Positions 8,630 through 17,184 of a DNA stretch of 64,000 nt are shown here, one piece after another. Both the position numbers and the translations under genes were made by a program. The stretch covers positions 62,001 through 126,000 of the forward strand of contig CACYSG010000001.1 in NCBI GenBank assembly GCA_902776955.1, written 5' to 3'. Numbering within the stretch: position 1 is the stretch's first letter; each line of letters opens with the position of its first letter. Source of the stretch: an uncultured Bacteroidales bacterium. GTDB taxonomy: Bacteria; Bacteroidota; Bacteroidia; Bacteroidales; Muribaculaceae. The notes beneath the pieces are model-generated. The model was not told the origin of the DNA, searched no databases, and saw only the letters and a list, made by a program, of their open reading frames with translations.

Positions 8630-8667
8630 AATAGAGGTTTATTTTATAGGTGAATAATTACTTATCT

Positions 8668-8691
8668 AGTGTACCACTTAACTAGTACACT
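8668..8691 (-). promoter_or_regulatory. Probable GntR/YtrA operator
   Basis: The 24-base near-palindrome has outer arms AGTGTAC (8668-8674) and GTACACT (8685-8691), with CAC-TTAA-CTA between them. It lies directly downstream of the -7 element at 8693-8700, about where transcription should start, so binding would block the promoter. The GTGTAC...GTACAC form matches known YtrA-subfamily sites, and the operon encodes such a regulator. Confidence 0.8.
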
Positions 8692-8692
8692 G

Positions 8693-8700
8693 CAAAGGTA
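8693..8700 (-). promoter_or_regulatory. -7 element of the ABC/GntR operon
   Basis: Minus-strand TACCTTTG matches TAnnTTTG and abuts the operator. Confidence 0.65.
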
Positions 8701-8796
8701 TAACAAAGAAATCGAATCCACCAAATATTTTAACATCTTTTAAGATTTTTCTTTTGGATTCCAGTAAAATCCCATAAGAATAGAAGCCTATGATTT

Positions 8797-8818
8797 AGGG
8801 CCTCGCCTTGGCGTGGCC
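8797..8818. repeat. GGCCTCGCCTTGGCGTGGCC short dispersed palindrome
   Basis: This imperfect palindrome recurs in reverse orientation at about 40257-40279, 55199-55221 and 58334-58356 (GGCCACGCCAAGGCGAGGCC), always between genes. The wider gap 8700-9150 holds only this and the duplicated hairpin repeat; no gene is visible there. Confidence 0.75.
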
Positions 8819-8893
8819 GCTTGTCCCCTCAAAAAAAACAGCCCCACCAGTGACACGTTCCACCAGTGAGAGCACGGGTGCCAATTATAAAAA

Positions 8894-9070
8894 TTTTTTT
8901 TTGATTTCTTGCTCGCGTCAGCGAGCAATCCCAATAATTCTTAGCGCCTTAGCGCCTTAGCGTGGGGTGGGGCGGTAGTGCGCGGATGCCAATTAAAGAA
9001 TTTTTTTGATTTCTTGCTCGCACCAGCGAGCAATCCCAATAATTCTTAGCGTCTTAGCGCCTTAGCGTGG
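8894..9070. repeat. Duplicated T-tract/hairpin/CTTAGCGCC element
   Basis: Two copies (8894-8966 and 9001-9070) share the same order. First comes a T-tract running into GATTTCT. Next is a hairpin, TTGCTCGC-GTCA-GCGAGCAA in copy 1 and TTGCTCGC-ACCA-GCGAGCAA in copy 2. Then ATCCCAATAATTCTTAGCG is followed by repeated CCTTAGCG words. The loops differ while the arms are identical. The box plus a different hairpin recurs near 19.5 kb, and a relative of the CTTAGCGCC part lies inside pdxB. Confidence 0.85.
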
Positions 9071-9153
9071 GGCATTGAAGTGAAGCGCCACCCGAGGGGG
9101 TTGACCTCGCGTGGCGCCTGTAAGAGACCCTTATGTGTTAAGGGGAATCGTCG

Positions 9154-9579
9154 TTAGTTGGTGCTGTTCATCACTTCGTTGATGAGCAGGGTCACGTCGG
9201 TGATGTTGATACCCTCATCGCCGTTCATGTTGGCCGCTTCCTCAACAATCTCGACCGTGCCGTCGTTGAGCACGTAGTTGATGAGCAGGGTCACATCGGT
9301 GATGTTCACCAGGCCGTCGCCGTTCACATCGCCCAGCGTAACAGCCGAGCCGGCCTCGTTGCTGAAGTACATGTCCTGAACCTCGGCAAGGGCGATGGTC
9401 GTTGTGCCCTCGTCATTGGTCACGGTGACGTTATTGTTGTCATAGGTCACTTTGATGCCCGCTACCGAGCAGGTCACGGTCGAGCCGTTGGTCTTGGTGA
9501 ACTTCAGGTAGCTATAGGTCTCGGCATTGGCCATGATAGCCACTAGCGCGATAAGCATCGTTATAATTGTCTTTTTCAT
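9154..9579 (-). CDS. Small secreted protein with dockerin-like repeats
   Basis: The product is 141 residues: signal peptide (MKKTIITMLIALVAIMANA), a beta-rich N-terminal domain of about 70 residues with KFTKTNGSTVTC and ALAEVQDMYFSN, then two EF-hand-like dockerin repeats (GDVNGDGLVNITDVTLLINY and a second at residue 118, less canonical, reading NGDEGINITDV). The N-terminal segment resembles the short modules in many Bacteroidales secreted proteins that precede such tails. Calcium binding by the repeats is expected from the family. No cohesin is visible nearby. Function unknown. Confidence 0.85.
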   Translation of the reverse strand: MKKTIITMLIALVAIMANAETYSYLKFTKTNGSTVTCSVAGIKVTYDNNNVTVTNDEGTTTIALAEVQDMYFSNEAGSAVTLGDVNGDGLVNITDVTLLINYVLNDGTVEIVEEAANMNGDEGINITDVTLLINEVMNSTN

Positions 9580-9631
9580 AATTCTTGAATCTTTTTAATA
9601 ATGATGTCATTGTTTATAACTACTTGAGGAA

Positions 9632-12046
9632 TTACCAGGGACCCCAGCCACCGCCACCTGAATAGGTCGAGAGGCTCACTTGTGAACCGCCGGTTGCATT
9701 GGTAGCGCCCTTATTGTTCCAGAATTTGGTGCCGCTTGCCGTCACTCCACTATAGAGCTTAGGAGTGGAAGGTGCAGTGACAACGATGGTCTTGCTCGAG
9801 GACCCGCCACCGCCGGGGTAGCCGCCGGGGCCGCCGCCCTGGCTGGAGAAGGTCGGTGTGTAGGCTGCAAAGGCTACGTTGCTGCCGCTATACAGAGCAT
9901 ACCAGGTGTTGGCGCTTGCAGTGCCTTGATAGCACGTCTGGCTGATGCTGGCTCCGCTCTCGATGGCACCCATATTGCCGCCGACGGCCATCAGGTTGGT
10001 ACCGTTCTGGATGTAAACCTTGTAGCCGCCCTCGCTGTTGGCGTCGAGGCCTTCCTCGCTACCGCAGCAGAAGACGTAACCGCCGCTCAGGTACATGTTG
10101 CCGTTAGAGTCGATGGCGTCGTTGCCCGTAGCCACGGCATAGACGTAACCGCCCTTGAGGTACATGTGCGAAGCACTGTTCAACGCATCGTCATAGCTGG
10201 TCACCTCGATGTAGCCGCCGTTGATGGTCATGATCTTCTTGGACTCGATACCCTCGGCGCCTTCACCGCCCGTAGCGCTCACGGTGATGGTACCGCCGTT
10301 GATAGTGATGTTACCATCCACCTTGATACCCTTGGGCGAAGAGCGCAGGGCACTGCTCGACGAGCCACCGCTGCCGGGCCAACCGCCGCCGCTGCTCTGG
10401 CCGTAGCGGCTACCAGTGGTGCTCACCTTGATGTCACAGTCGTTGATGACGAGATCGCCATCGATGCTTATGCCCTTGCCGCCGCTACCGGTGGCCTTCA
10501 GGTCGAAGGTGCCGCCGTCGATGGTCACGTTTCCGTCGCACTTAATGCCGGCGCAAGCGCTTGCCTCATTGTTGACGGTAACGCCGCCACCGCTCACGGT
10601 ACCGCTGATGTTACCGCCCGTGATGTGCATGTTGCCCTCGCTCTTGAGTGCCTTGCTGGCATCACCGTTGATGTTGTAGGTGATGGTGCCGCCGGTGATC
10701 TCCATGTCATAGTCGCTCTTGATACCGTGGTCATAGGTGTTGAGCGTCAGCGTGCCGTCGCTCACGAGGACGGTGCCCTCGCTGTGAATGCCCTCGGCCT
10801 CGTCCTTGACGGTGGTGCACTTCATGCTCGCACCGTTCAGGATAAAGGCATAGTCGGCCTTGGCGCACTTCACGCTGCTGGTGTCGACGGTGCTGTAAGC
10901 CCAGTCGCCGCCCGAGCAGTTGATGTCGATGGTGCCGGCGGTAGCGGTCATCGTGCTGTCGCACTTCATGCCGCGGGCGCCGTTACCGGTCATGGTGATG
11001 TTCACCACGGCCTCGGCTCCGTTGATGGAGAGGTTGCGGTCGGTGCCGATGCCGGTGGCTTCCTTGATCTTGCTCTTGTCGGCGTCCCATACGGGAATAC
11101 CGGTGTGCTTCAGCGTCAAGGTGCCGCCCTGGATATCCACGCTACCCTCGGCCTTGATGCACTTGGTGCCGGCGGCGCTGCCGTTGATGGTCAGCGTGCC
11201 GCCCTTGATGAGCACGTGGCCGTCCTCCTCAGGAAGAGACGTGTCCTCGGCATCCACCTGGATACCGTCGTCACCGCAGCTCTGGATGTTAATCGTGCCG
11301 CCGTTCATCTGGAAGTACTGGGTCACGTTGATGGCGTCGGCCACAGCACCGGTGATGGTGATGGTGCCCACGGTCTTCTTCACTTCCATATACTCGTTGC
11401 AGGCCAGCGCGTGCTTCTTGTTACCCGTGATGGTCAGCGAGCCGCCCTTGGCAAACTCGGCATGGCCCTTCACGAGGAAGGCGGCCTTCTTGGTGTTGTT
11501 GGCGCCGTCGGCCAGGGTGTTGGTCGTGCCGTCGGCAAGCTGCACGGCGATGCGCTTGCTGTTCTGGATATTGATGGCCGCGCTGTCGGGGTTAACCAGG
11601 TTAACGCCGTTGAGCACAAGGGTCATCTTGTAGGAACCCGCATGGTAGAAGCAGCCCGAGCCGCTGGTGCCCTGCAGGGTGTAGGTGTACTCGGTGGCCA
11701 CATCGGCGTCCTGCATGACGGCAACGCGCGCTCCGGTCACCTGGGCGGTGATGTGGTTGGCGATGTTACCTGCCACATACACGTCGGCCAGATAGTTGTT
11801 GTACTTGACGAGGACATTGTCGTCGGCAAACGTCTCGTTGGCGACGGTGATACTGTCCACATCGGCGAGGGTAAATCCCTTCTCGAGCACCGTGAGCAGG
11901 CTTGCCGACGAATACGGCATGTTGCCCACGCTCTCGGTGTTGTAGGCCCAATGCACATGACCCGTGTGTATCCACATGGTCTGCTGCGCATAGCCCAACA
12001 CACTGACGGTAGCAATCAGTGCTGCTAATAGGAATCGTTTCTTCAT
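9632..12046 (-). CDS. Secreted beta-helix protein, Cthe_2159/DUF4353-like
   Basis: The product is 804 residues with a signal peptide (MKKRFLLAALIATVSVLGYA). From about residue 140 to 670 it is built from parallel beta-helix rungs of the form ITGGTI, ADAINVTQYFQMNGGTI, GIKSDYDMEITGGTITYN, KGIKVDGNITINGGTI. This pattern is typical of the carbohydrate-binding Cthe_2159-like domain described for a cellulose/polygalacturonate-binding protein. Gly/Ser/Pro-rich linkers (around residues 545-560 and 735-750) interrupt it. The N-terminal 90 residues look like the short beta domain in the neighbouring small secreted protein. Cell-surface glycan binding is inferred. Expressed alone or with 9154-9579, 52 bases downstream. 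Confidence 0.8.
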   Translation of the reverse strand: MKKRFLLAALIATVSVLGYAQQTMWIHTGHVHWAYNTESVGNMPYSSASLLTVLEKGFTLADVDSITVANETFADDNVLVKYNNYLADVYVAGNIANHITAQVTGARVAVMQDADVATEYTYTLQGTSGSGCFYHAGSYKMTLVLNGVNLVNPDSAAINIQNSKRIAVQLADGTTNTLADGANNTKKAAFLVKGHAEFAKGGSLTITGNKKHALACNEYMEVKKTVGTITITGAVADAINVTQYFQMNGGTINIQSCGDDGIQVDAEDTSLPEEDGHVLIKGGTLTINGSAAGTKCIKAEGSVDIQGGTLTLKHTGIPVWDADKSKIKEATGIGTDRNLSINGAEAVVNITMTGNGARGMKCDSTMTATAGTIDINCSGGDWAYSTVDTSSVKCAKADYAFILNGASMKCTTVKDEAEGIHSEGTVLVSDGTLTLNTYDHGIKSDYDMEITGGTITYNINGDASKALKSEGNMHITGGNISGTVSGGGVTVNNEASACAGIKCDGNVTIDGGTFDLKATGSGGKGISIDGDLVINDCDIKVSTTGSRYGQSSGGGWPGSGGSSSSALRSSPKGIKVDGNITINGGTITVSATGGEGAEGIESKKIMTINGGYIEVTSYDDALNSASHMYLKGGYVYAVATGNDAIDSNGNMYLSGGYVFCCGSEEGLDANSEGGYKVYIQNGTNLMAVGGNMGAIESGASISQTCYQGTASANTWYALYSGSNVAFAAYTPTFSSQGGGPGGYPGGGGSSSKTIVVTAPSTPKLYSGVTASGTKFWNNKGATNATGGSQVSLSTYSGGGGWGPW

Positions 12047-12193
12047 AAATGTCTTGTTTTTAGATAATAATGTGATTAAAAAACGCTTTTATCTGGCAAA
12101 ACTATTTAACATTATCAGAAAAAACAATTCTTTTCAATCAACTCCCCGATTAATTCGGTGAAATCGTAACAAAATATTAACTATTGCCGCATG

Positions 12194-15100
12194 CTAGATG
12201 CTGTCCAGATGGGTGATGGTGCGCAGCACGGTCAACGCGGTGCTCACGCTGGGAATGTTGGCAATGACAATGCTGCGGCGCCCGTTTTTCTGGCTCAGGT
12301 TGCAGCGCTTGGGGTTCTGTTGCAGGTAGTTGAGCAGGCGGCCGAAAGCCGGCGACTGGTAATAGGCGACATTTTCCTCGCCCACCATGAACAGGTGCAT
12401 CCGCGTCTGGCGGATGACGAGCTTCTCGATGCCCAGGCGACGCGCCGTCCGCCTGAGCGGCACGATGCGGATGAGTTCCCTCGCCATGTCGGGAATCTTG
12501 CCGAAGCGGTCCACCATCCGCTCCTCAAAGGCCTCGACCTGGTCGTCGGTCTCCATGTTGTCGAGTTCGCGGTACAGCGTGATGCGCTCGTTCTCCTGCG
12601 GCACGTAGCTGGCGGGGAACATCAGCTCCAGGTCGGTGTCCACCACGCAGTCGGTGACAAACTCGGTATTTCCGTCCAATCCGTCATCTCCGTTGTCCCC
12701 GTCACCCGCCGCGCTGAACAGCGTCGAGAATTCCTCGTTGCGCAGCTCGGTGACGGCCTCCTTGAGCACGCGCTGGTAGGTCTCATAGCCCAGGTCGGCG
12801 ATGAAACCGCTCTGCTCGGCGCCCAGCAGGTTGCCCGCACCGCGGATGTCCAGGTCCTGCATGGCGATTTGGATGCCCGAACCCAGGTCGCTGAAGCTCT
12901 CGATGGCCTGCAGGCGGCGACGGGCGTCGGTGGCCAGCGGCTTGCCCGGCGGCACGAGCAGGTAGCAGAAGGCTTTGCGGCTGCTACGGCCCACGCGGCC
13001 GCGCAGCTGGTGCAGGTCACTCAGGCCGTAGCGGTCGGCGTTGTTGATGATGATGGTGTTGACGTTGGGCATGTCGATGCCGTTCTCGATGATGGTGGTC
13101 GAGAGCAGCACGTCATAGTCGTGGTTGCCAAAGTCGATGATGATCTGTTCCAGCCGTTCGGGCGGCATCTGGCCGTGCCCCACGGCGACGCGGGCATCAG
13201 GCACCACGCGGTGAATCATGTTCTCCAGCTGCTCGAGCTGCTCGATACGGTGGTTGACAAAGAAGACCTGGCCGTTGCGCGAGAGCTCAAAGTTGATGGC
13301 CTCGGCGACGATGTCGTCGTTGAGCGTCCCCACCGTGGTGAGGATGGGGTAGCGGTTGGCGGGAGGCGTGGTGAGCGTGCTCAGGTCACGGGCGCCCATC
13401 AGCGAGAACTGCAGGGTCCTGGGGATGGGCGTGGCGCTCATCGTCAGGGTGTCCACATTGAGTTTCAACTGCTTGAGCTTGTCCTTGACGGCGACGCCGA
13501 ACTTCTGCTCCTCGTCCACCACCAGCAGGCCCAGGTCGTGGAACTGCACGGTCTTGCCGATGAGCTTGTGGGTGCCGATGAGGATGTCGATGTTGCCCTC
13601 CTTGAGGTCGGCCAGCAGTTGCTTGACCTCCTTGGGCTTGCGGGCGCGGCTCAGGTAGTCCACCCTCACGGGGAAGTCGTGCAGGCGCTCCTTGAAGGTG
13701 CGGTAATGCTGGAACGCCAGCACCGTCGTCGGCACGAGCACGGCGGTCTGTTTGCCGTCGGTGGCGGCCTTGAAGGCGGCGCGGATGGCGATTTCGGTCT
13801 TGCCGAAGCCCACATCGCCGCATATCAGGCGGTCCATCGGCTTGTTGCTCTCCATGTCGGCCTTGACGGCCTGTGTGGCGGTCAGCTGGTCGGGGGTGTC
13901 CTCATAGATGAACGACGCCTCCAGCTCCTGCTGCAGGTAACCGTCGGGGGTGTAGGCGAAGCCCTGCTGCTCGCGGCGCGCGGCATACAGGCGGATGAGT
14001 TCGCGCGCGATGTCCTTCAGGCGGCTCTTGGTGCGCGACTTGATGCGTGCCCACGCGTTGCTGCCCAGGCGGTTTAGCCGCGGCGCCTCGCCCTCCTTGC
14101 TGCGGTATTTCGACAGTTTGTGCAGCGAGTGGATCGACACATAGGCCTCGTCGCCGTTCAGGTAGGTGAGCTTGATCATCTCCTGCGGCGTGCCGTTCAT
14201 CGACGTGCGTATCAGGCCGCCGAATTTGCCCACGCCCAGGTCCTCGTGGACGATATAGTCGCCCTTCTCGATCTGCTGGAGCTCCTTGAGCGAGAGGGCC
14301 AGCTTGCCCGAGCGGGCGCGGTCGCTCTTGAGGTTGTACTTGTGGAAGCGGTCAAAGATCTGGTGGTCGGTGAACACGCACAGCTTCAGGTCGTCGTCGA
14401 CAAAGCCCTCGTGCAGCGTCCGCAGCACGGGCTCAAAGCTGATGTCGTCGCCGCGGTCCTCAAAGATGTTGCGCAGCCTCTCGATCTGCTTGGCGCTGTC
14501 GCTCAGGATGATCAGGCGATAGCCCTTGGCCAGGAAGTCGGTGAACGACTGGCCGATGAGGTCAAAATTCTTATGGTAGATGCCCTGCGGCTTGCAATGC
14601 AGCGTCAGCCGCTTGACGCCGCGCTCGGCAGCGGCCTCGCCCTGGGTGAAGGCGATGCGGCGCAGCTGCTCCAGCCGATGCACGAACAGGTCGGCGTCAA
14701 CGACCTTGTTGGTCGCCTGGGTGTCGCCCTCGTCGGCGATGAGCGCGCTGGCCGACATGTCCTCACGGGCAATCTCGGCGATGCGGGTCTTGAGCCATTG
14801 CTCGCTGCGGCACAGCACGATGGTGTCGTCGCCCACATAATCCAGCAGCGACACGTTGTCCTCGCGGCCGCCCTGCGATGAACTGTTGTTGAGGATGCTG
14901 ATGTGCTCCAGGCGCTCCTCGCTCAGCTGGGTCTCGACGTTAAAGGTGCGTATCGAGTCGATGTCGTCGCCCCAGAAGTCGATGCGGTAAGGCAACTCGT
15001 TGCTGAAGCTGAACACGTCCAAAATCGAGCCGCGCACGCTGTACTGTCCCGGCTCATAGACGTAGTCGGTTGCCGTGAAGCCCAACTCCCGCAGCCGCGC

Positions 15101-15568
15101 CGCCACCTCGACGAGGTCGGCGGTGCCGCCCGTGCGCAGCTGCACAGTGCTCGCTTCCACATCCTCGCGCCGACGCACACGCTCGGCCAGAGCCTCGGGG
15201 TAGGTCACCACCCAGCGCACGTTCGGGTCGTCATACCAGCGGTTCAGCACCTCGGTACGCAGGATCTCGTTCGGCGCATCCACCTGTCCATACTTGATAT
15301 CCCGCTTATACCCCGACGGAAAAATCAGCACCTGCTTGTCCCCCGTCAACTGGCACAAGTCATTATACATATACCCCGCCTCATCCAAGTCATTGACGAT
15401 GATGAGATAGGGCGCCGCCCTCTGCGGCAGCGCAGCAAACAACATCGCCGCACTCGACCCCGCCAGCCCATCAATCACCGCCCGACCACCGCCGTCGCCA
15501 ATCAACTTCCCGACGGCCGTCACCCGCCCTTTCCGGTTAAATATGTCACACAGTTCACCGATTTCCAT
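12194..15568 (-). CDS. mfd: Transcription-repair coupling factor Mfd
   Basis: The product is 1124 residues, the normal Mfd length. The N-terminal part is UvrB-homology (YLIIVNDLDEAGYMYNDL...). A CarD/RNA-polymerase-interacting domain lies around residues 380-450 (KGDYIVHEDLGVGKFGG). RecG-like helicase motifs follow: Walker A CGDVGFGKTEIA near 580, DEEQ in LLVVDEEQKFGV near 670, SATPIPRTLQ, and GRVGRSSRKAF in the QRxGRxGR region. A C-terminal TRCF domain ends the protein. It displaces stalled RNA polymerase and recruits UvrA. A TAACTTTG -7 element lies only 4 bases before the ATG, suggesting a nearly leaderless mRNA. Confidence 0.97.
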   Translation of the reverse strand: MEIGELCDIFNRKGRVTAVGKLIGDGGGRAVIDGLAGSSAAMLFAALPQRAAPYLIIVNDLDEAGYMYNDLCQLTGDKQVLIFPSGYKRDIKYGQVDAPNEILRTEVLNRWYDDPNVRWVVTYPEALAERVRRREDVEASTVQLRTGGTADLVEVAARLRELGFTATDYVYEPGQYSVRGSILDVFSFSNELPYRIDFWGDDIDSIRTFNVETQLSEERLEHISILNNSSSQGGREDNVSLLDYVGDDTIVLCRSEQWLKTRIAEIAREDMSASALIADEGDTQATNKVVDADLFVHRLEQLRRIAFTQGEAAAERGVKRLTLHCKPQGIYHKNFDLIGQSFTDFLAKGYRLIILSDSAKQIERLRNIFEDRGDDISFEPVLRTLHEGFVDDDLKLCVFTDHQIFDRFHKYNLKSDRARSGKLALSLKELQQIEKGDYIVHEDLGVGKFGGLIRTSMNGTPQEMIKLTYLNGDEAYVSIHSLHKLSKYRSKEGEAPRLNRLGSNAWARIKSRTKSRLKDIARELIRLYAARREQQGFAYTPDGYLQQELEASFIYEDTPDQLTATQAVKADMESNKPMDRLICGDVGFGKTEIAIRAAFKAATDGKQTAVLVPTTVLAFQHYRTFKERLHDFPVRVDYLSRARKPKEVKQLLADLKEGNIDILIGTHKLIGKTVQFHDLGLLVVDEEQKFGVAVKDKLKQLKLNVDTLTMSATPIPRTLQFSLMGARDLSTLTTPPANRYPILTTVGTLNDDIVAEAINFELSRNGQVFFVNHRIEQLEQLENMIHRVVPDARVAVGHGQMPPERLEQIIIDFGNHDYDVLLSTTIIENGIDMPNVNTIIINNADRYGLSDLHQLRGRVGRSSRKAFCYLLVPPGKPLATDARRRLQAIESFSDLGSGIQIAMQDLDIRGAGNLLGAEQSGFIADLGYETYQRVLKEAVTELRNEEFSTLFSAAGDGDNGDDGLDGNTEFVTDCVVDTDLELMFPASYVPQENERITLYRELDNMETDDQVEAFEERMVDRFGKIPDMARELIRIVPLRRTARRLGIEKLVIRQTRMHLFMVGEENVAYYQSPAFGRLLNYLQQNPKRCNLSQKNGRRSIVIANIPSVSTALTVLRTITHLDSI

Positions 15569-15572
15569 GCCA

Positions 15573-15580
15573 CAAAGTTA
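15573..15580 (-). promoter_or_regulatory. -7 element just upstream of mfd
   Basis: Minus-strand TAACTTTG fits TAnnTTTG, with TTTG-containing sequence further upstream around 15594-15604. It ends 5 bases from the mfd ATG. Confidence 0.5.
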
Positions 15581-15835
15581 CTCAAAATCCCCAAACAAAC
15601 ACCGAAAAACCACCAAATAGCACCATTGTCCACTATTACGACTTCCCAACCCGTAATAAAAAACTCCCCACCAAAAAAAGGAAAAAACAACAAAAACAAC
15701 AAATACAAACCACCGATCTCTCTGATTACTTCAACCGCATCCCCGTTCATTCATCAATCAAACAGGAACAACTATCCCTATAGTATCTATTAATACTATT
15801 GTATCTATTGCATCTATTGCATGACCGTCGATGTA

Positions 15836-15856
15836 TTGCGAGCCTGAGGCTCGCAA
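15836..15856. repeat. Hairpin TTGCGAGCC-TGA-GGCTCGCAA
   Basis: A perfect 9-bp stem with a 3-base loop, followed by A6 on the plus strand. It lies in the 368-base gap between mfd and the ATPase-like gene. The rest of that gap is AT-rich, with short repeated TATTGCATC/TATTAATAC words near 15785-15820 and no gene. Confidence 0.7.
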
Positions 15857-15873
15857 AAAATTCCCCTTATCTA

Positions 15874-15906
15874 TTGACAACCGCCCCTTCCATGTATTAT
15901 CTTTGC
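15874..15906 (+). promoter_or_regulatory. Promoter of the ATPase-like gene
   Basis: TTG at 15874-15876 is followed after 21 bases by TATCTTTGC at 15898-15906, a full match to the Bacteroidetes consensus. The ATG of the downstream gene is about 30 bases further. Confidence 0.75.
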
Positions 15907-15936
15907 ACTCAAGTAATACCATGTTAAACACATTAA

Positions 15937-16995
15937 ATGAAAAACACAATGGAAATCAATTATTATCGTTATCCTAACGCCTTAGGCGAAGAAGAATCCT
16001 GGCAAAACTGCCAATTCACCCACGAGACCGAACTCAGTTCCTTCTCCAATGTCAAGCCGTTAGTCACACTCAGCGGGCAGCCCATCATCCGCCAGCACCA
16101 TGTCACCTACCTGACGGGCAAGGACACCTGTCGAGCCCACCACTTTGCCAAGTACCTCGCCACCCAAGTCCTCGCAAGTGATTCACCTAAGGACCTTGAG
16201 CTATTGCAATCCTCTGCCTTGTACAAGCCCAAACCTTGCAAGGTCCTTTGGATTGATACCCTACATGGCCCGTACATCTGTAACCGAATTTACAACGAAC
16301 TCGTCGCACACGCCCCCGCAAAGGCAAATCTGCATTTCGTTTGCCTCGACATTCTTGGCGCCCAGCGCGAGAACTTCTATGCCATCAACCGCAACATCGA
16401 GGATCTCATCAAGCAGTTAAAACCCGAATTGGTCGTTATTGACGACATCGACCATTTCATGCCCTTCTGTGGCGTTCGCATCGCAACAGAGTTTTGCCGA
16501 ATCGTCCGGGATGTCACCAACCACTCCGAGACGGCCTTCCTCTTCATCGGATATAACCACCTCGGTAAGAGAGCCAGCACCACAGGAAACCTCGGCAAGT
16601 ACCTTTTCCTCGACGCAACCGACGTCTTCTCGCTTTCTACTCAGCGCGAAATCACCACTGTCCGTCTCGTCACCAGTTACGACCTCAGCCGGAGCCCAGA
16701 AGACACCCAATTCCGCTTCTTCATCGCCGAAGACAACCTCCCCCACGAAGTCGAACCCGACCCCAAAGGCAAAGCCATCAACGACGCCACTCAGGAAGAA
16801 CTCGACAATTCCGCCACCACCCCAACAGATGGCAGCAACCAACTATCAATCAGCAATAAACCCAACTCAATTAACACCTCATTAACACTTCCGCCCCACC
16901 CATCCACCCCCAGCGACAACTGTTCCGTATACGGCGATGCCATCGCCGTCCCCACGTCTTGTCCCGTGTGCGCCGTCCCCACCTCCGTCCCATAA
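15937..16995 (+). CDS. RecA-fold ATPase-like protein with degenerate P-loop
   Basis: The product is 352 residues. From about residue 45 it follows the RepA/AAA_25 RecA-like layout: a P-loop region that reads LTGKDTCRAHHFAKYLA without the full GxxxxGK[ST], a KVLWIDTLHGPY strand, Walker B as ELVVIDDIDHFM near 160-171, and a sensor strand FLFIGYNHLGKR. ATP hydrolysis is therefore doubtful. The last 25 or so residues, from about 328, are translated from the GC-rich palindromic repeat at 16914-17108, so the original C-terminus may have been overwritten. It stands alone with its own promoter. Relatives of this fold occur in plasmid and mobile-element replication, but no such partner is visible. Confidence 0.65.
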   Translation: MKNTMEINYYRYPNALGEEESWQNCQFTHETELSSFSNVKPLVTLSGQPIIRQHHVTYLTGKDTCRAHHFAKYLATQVLASDSPKDLELLQSSALYKPKPCKVLWIDTLHGPYICNRIYNELVAHAPAKANLHFVCLDILGAQRENFYAINRNIEDLIKQLKPELVVIDDIDHFMPFCGVRIATEFCRIVRDVTNHSETAFLFIGYNHLGKRASTTGNLGKYLFLDATDVFSLSTQREITTVRLVTSYDLSRSPEDTQFRFFIAEDNLPHEVEPDPKGKAINDATQEELDNSATTPTDGSNQLSISNKPNSINTSLTLPPHPSTPSDNCSVYGDAIAVPTSCPVCAVPTSVP

Positions 16996-17108
16996 CCGCC
17001 ACCGTTCCGCCCTGCTGTTCCGTATACGGCGATGCCATCGCCGTCCCCGCGTCTTGTCCCGTGGGCGGCTGTGCGTCTTGTCCCGTGGGCGGCGGCTGTG
17101 CCGCCGTT
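16914..17108. repeat. GC-rich palindromic repeat island, second locus
   Basis: Two copies of ACGGCGATG-C-CATCGCCGT (about 16930-16948 and 17027-17045) are separated by CTTGTCCCGTG-type sequence. They are followed by the hairpin GGCGGC-TGT-GCCGCC near 17090-17105. Compared with the 0.6 and 46.4 kb loci, both arms of the palindrome changed together (A..T to G..C). It overlaps the 3' end of the ATPase-like gene. Confidence 0.8.
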
Positions 17109-17184
17109 CCCCGCTTCCCCAGCAAGAAACAAGGCGCTGCCACGGGTGGGCGTGGCAGCGTCTTGTGAATTGTGTTTATTGTAT

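Noticed and set aside
9154..9579. Cellulosome component
   Set aside because: Dockerin-like repeats are common at the ends of Bacteroidales secreted proteins; no cohesin, scaffoldin or glycoside hydrolase accompanies it here.
9926..12028. 700-codon open frame opposite the beta-helix protein
   Set aside because: Antisense shadow of a repetitive Gly/Thr/Ile-rich gene; composition is Val/Ala/Asp/His-rich without any domain.
15937..17108. Integrated plasmid or transposon around the ATPase-like gene
   Set aside because: No integrase, transposase, relaxase or terminal repeats are visible.
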